From Macrophomina tecta (taxonomy: Eukaryota; Ascomycota; Dothideomycetes; Botryosphaeriales; Botryosphaeriaceae), in the NCBI GenBank assembly GCA_024180945.1, contig JAKSGN010000012.1:552454-616453 (forward strand): a stretch of 64,000 bases of DNA, in the 5' to 3' direction. Made by a program: the position numbers and the translations under genes. The notes under the pieces are model-generated. The model was not told the DNA's origin, ran no database searches, and saw only the letters and a program-made list of their open reading frames with translations. Below are positions 63,701 through 64,000 of the stretch, in pieces (within the stretch, counting starts at the first letter, position 1; the number at the start of each line of letters is the position of its first letter).

Positions 63701-64000
63701 ATGCTTGAAGCATTGGAAACGAAATGGTATTTTAGACACAACGATTGAGATGGGAGGTTCAGTATCGCCCTAACGCCGACCTTTTCTTTCTTTTCTTCTT
63801 CATAGAACCTCATGGTAGTGAATTCAAGCAGTTACGCCCCACACCTGACAGTTTCCGATCCAAAATTCTCTTCCAAACCCCAAAATCGACCCACTGATCA
63901 CAATGCCAAGAAAATGCCAAGCTATCATCGATAATTATCGATAATCGGCTATCGATAGTGATACATTATCGATAAGCTATCACTACTATCATAATCCAGC
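60778..64000 (+). mobile_element. hAT transposon, family 1, copy 2 (ends at the window edge)
   Basis: Begins GCTGGATTATGATAATTTAT and ends with the mirror ...ATCATAATCCAGC exactly at base 64000, so the target duplication cannot be tested. It is nearly identical to 10988-14189. Subterminal DNA is rich in ttatcgataa, followed by cttggcattttcttggcatt on both sides. The 60890-61000 part contains repeats of gttcaacgc.tcgtaa. About 3.2 kb. Frames before 61662 (such as 60866-61324) are conserved between copies only because the copies are nearly identical, and I do not call them genes. Confidence 0.9.
61662..63773 (+). pseudogene. hAT family 1 transposase, N-terminal part intact, C-terminal part with stops
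   Basis: 475 open codons from 61662: BED-type finger (FCTHCTESPYSTKTSTNMRL, then HLKSKHG), core with SSIHLSLDIWTSPNRLLLLG, SDNASSNDTLCRAV, VRCIGHIINLAVQAFLFCD and GRMIPLDNRTRWNSWF. The frame stops at 63087. An intron-like stretch (gttaac...aatactaacacc...ccacag, 63085-63128) with a textbook branch site follows, but its phase does not join cleanly in this copy. Beyond it, the dimerisation part (AWNTFDKYYTKTDESALYAA ... SIPAMSDEPERVFSGARRT) contains three or four TAG codons. The same TAGs occur in copy 1. It is probably inactive, though the DNA ends could be moved in trans. Confidence 0.82.

Overview
The window looks like a transposon-choked accessory region of a filamentous ascomycete (Pezizomycotina, possibly Dothideomycetes). 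Supporting signs are short GT-AG introns (46-68 bp), fungal-only families (FunK1 kinases, a Pth11-like rhodopsin-domain receptor), Tad1-type LINEs, Fot1/pogo and hAT transposons, and C-to-T/G-to-A decay with TpA in place of CpA/TpG, the signature of repeat-induced point mutation (RIP). No rRNA, complete tRNA or CRISPR array is visible. The class-level assignment is inference.

Layout. 1-2498: end of a Tad1-like LINE inside an LTR remnant. 2603-3728: a Pth11-like membrane receptor gene (minus). 4613-4841: a TA-flanked MITE. 5169-6400: a decayed pogo element with a LINE fragment in its end. 7962-16797: a nested stack (gypsy 3' end with LTR, pogo, small LTR element inside the pogo, hAT, RIP-damaged LINE, second LTR). 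17266-19357: a headless carboxylesterase, a pogo stub and a receptor fragment. 19880-24421: LINE ORF1 debris, a coiled-coil/nuclease-like gene and a headless Copia element. 24457-26309: a nearly complete pogo. 27471-30246: a low-complexity host gene with one frameshift. 30775-36670: an LTR containing a LINE, joined to a truncated hAT that interrupts a FunK1 pseudogene. 37327-39793: an intact two-exon FunK1 kinase. 41504-43150: an ankyrin-repeat protein with one nonsense codon, facing an ankyrin fragment. 44232-47070: a hAT with one nonsense codon. 47718-50474: two small multi-exon genes of unknown function and a 151-bp palindromic element. 52037-55412: a hAT interrupted by a solo LTR. 59073-60473: a secreted multicopper-oxidase-like protein. 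60778-64000: a second copy of the first hAT.

The elements interact more than the genes do. hAT, pogo, LINE and LTR copies sit inside one another, so relative ages can be read (for example the small LTR element is younger than the pogo it broke). Several pseudogenes were broken by these insertions. Genes that look usable as they stand are the Pth11-like receptor, the FunK1 kinase, the two small unknown genes and the multicopper oxidase. Every exon structure is read by eye from reading frames and splice consensus, without transcript support.
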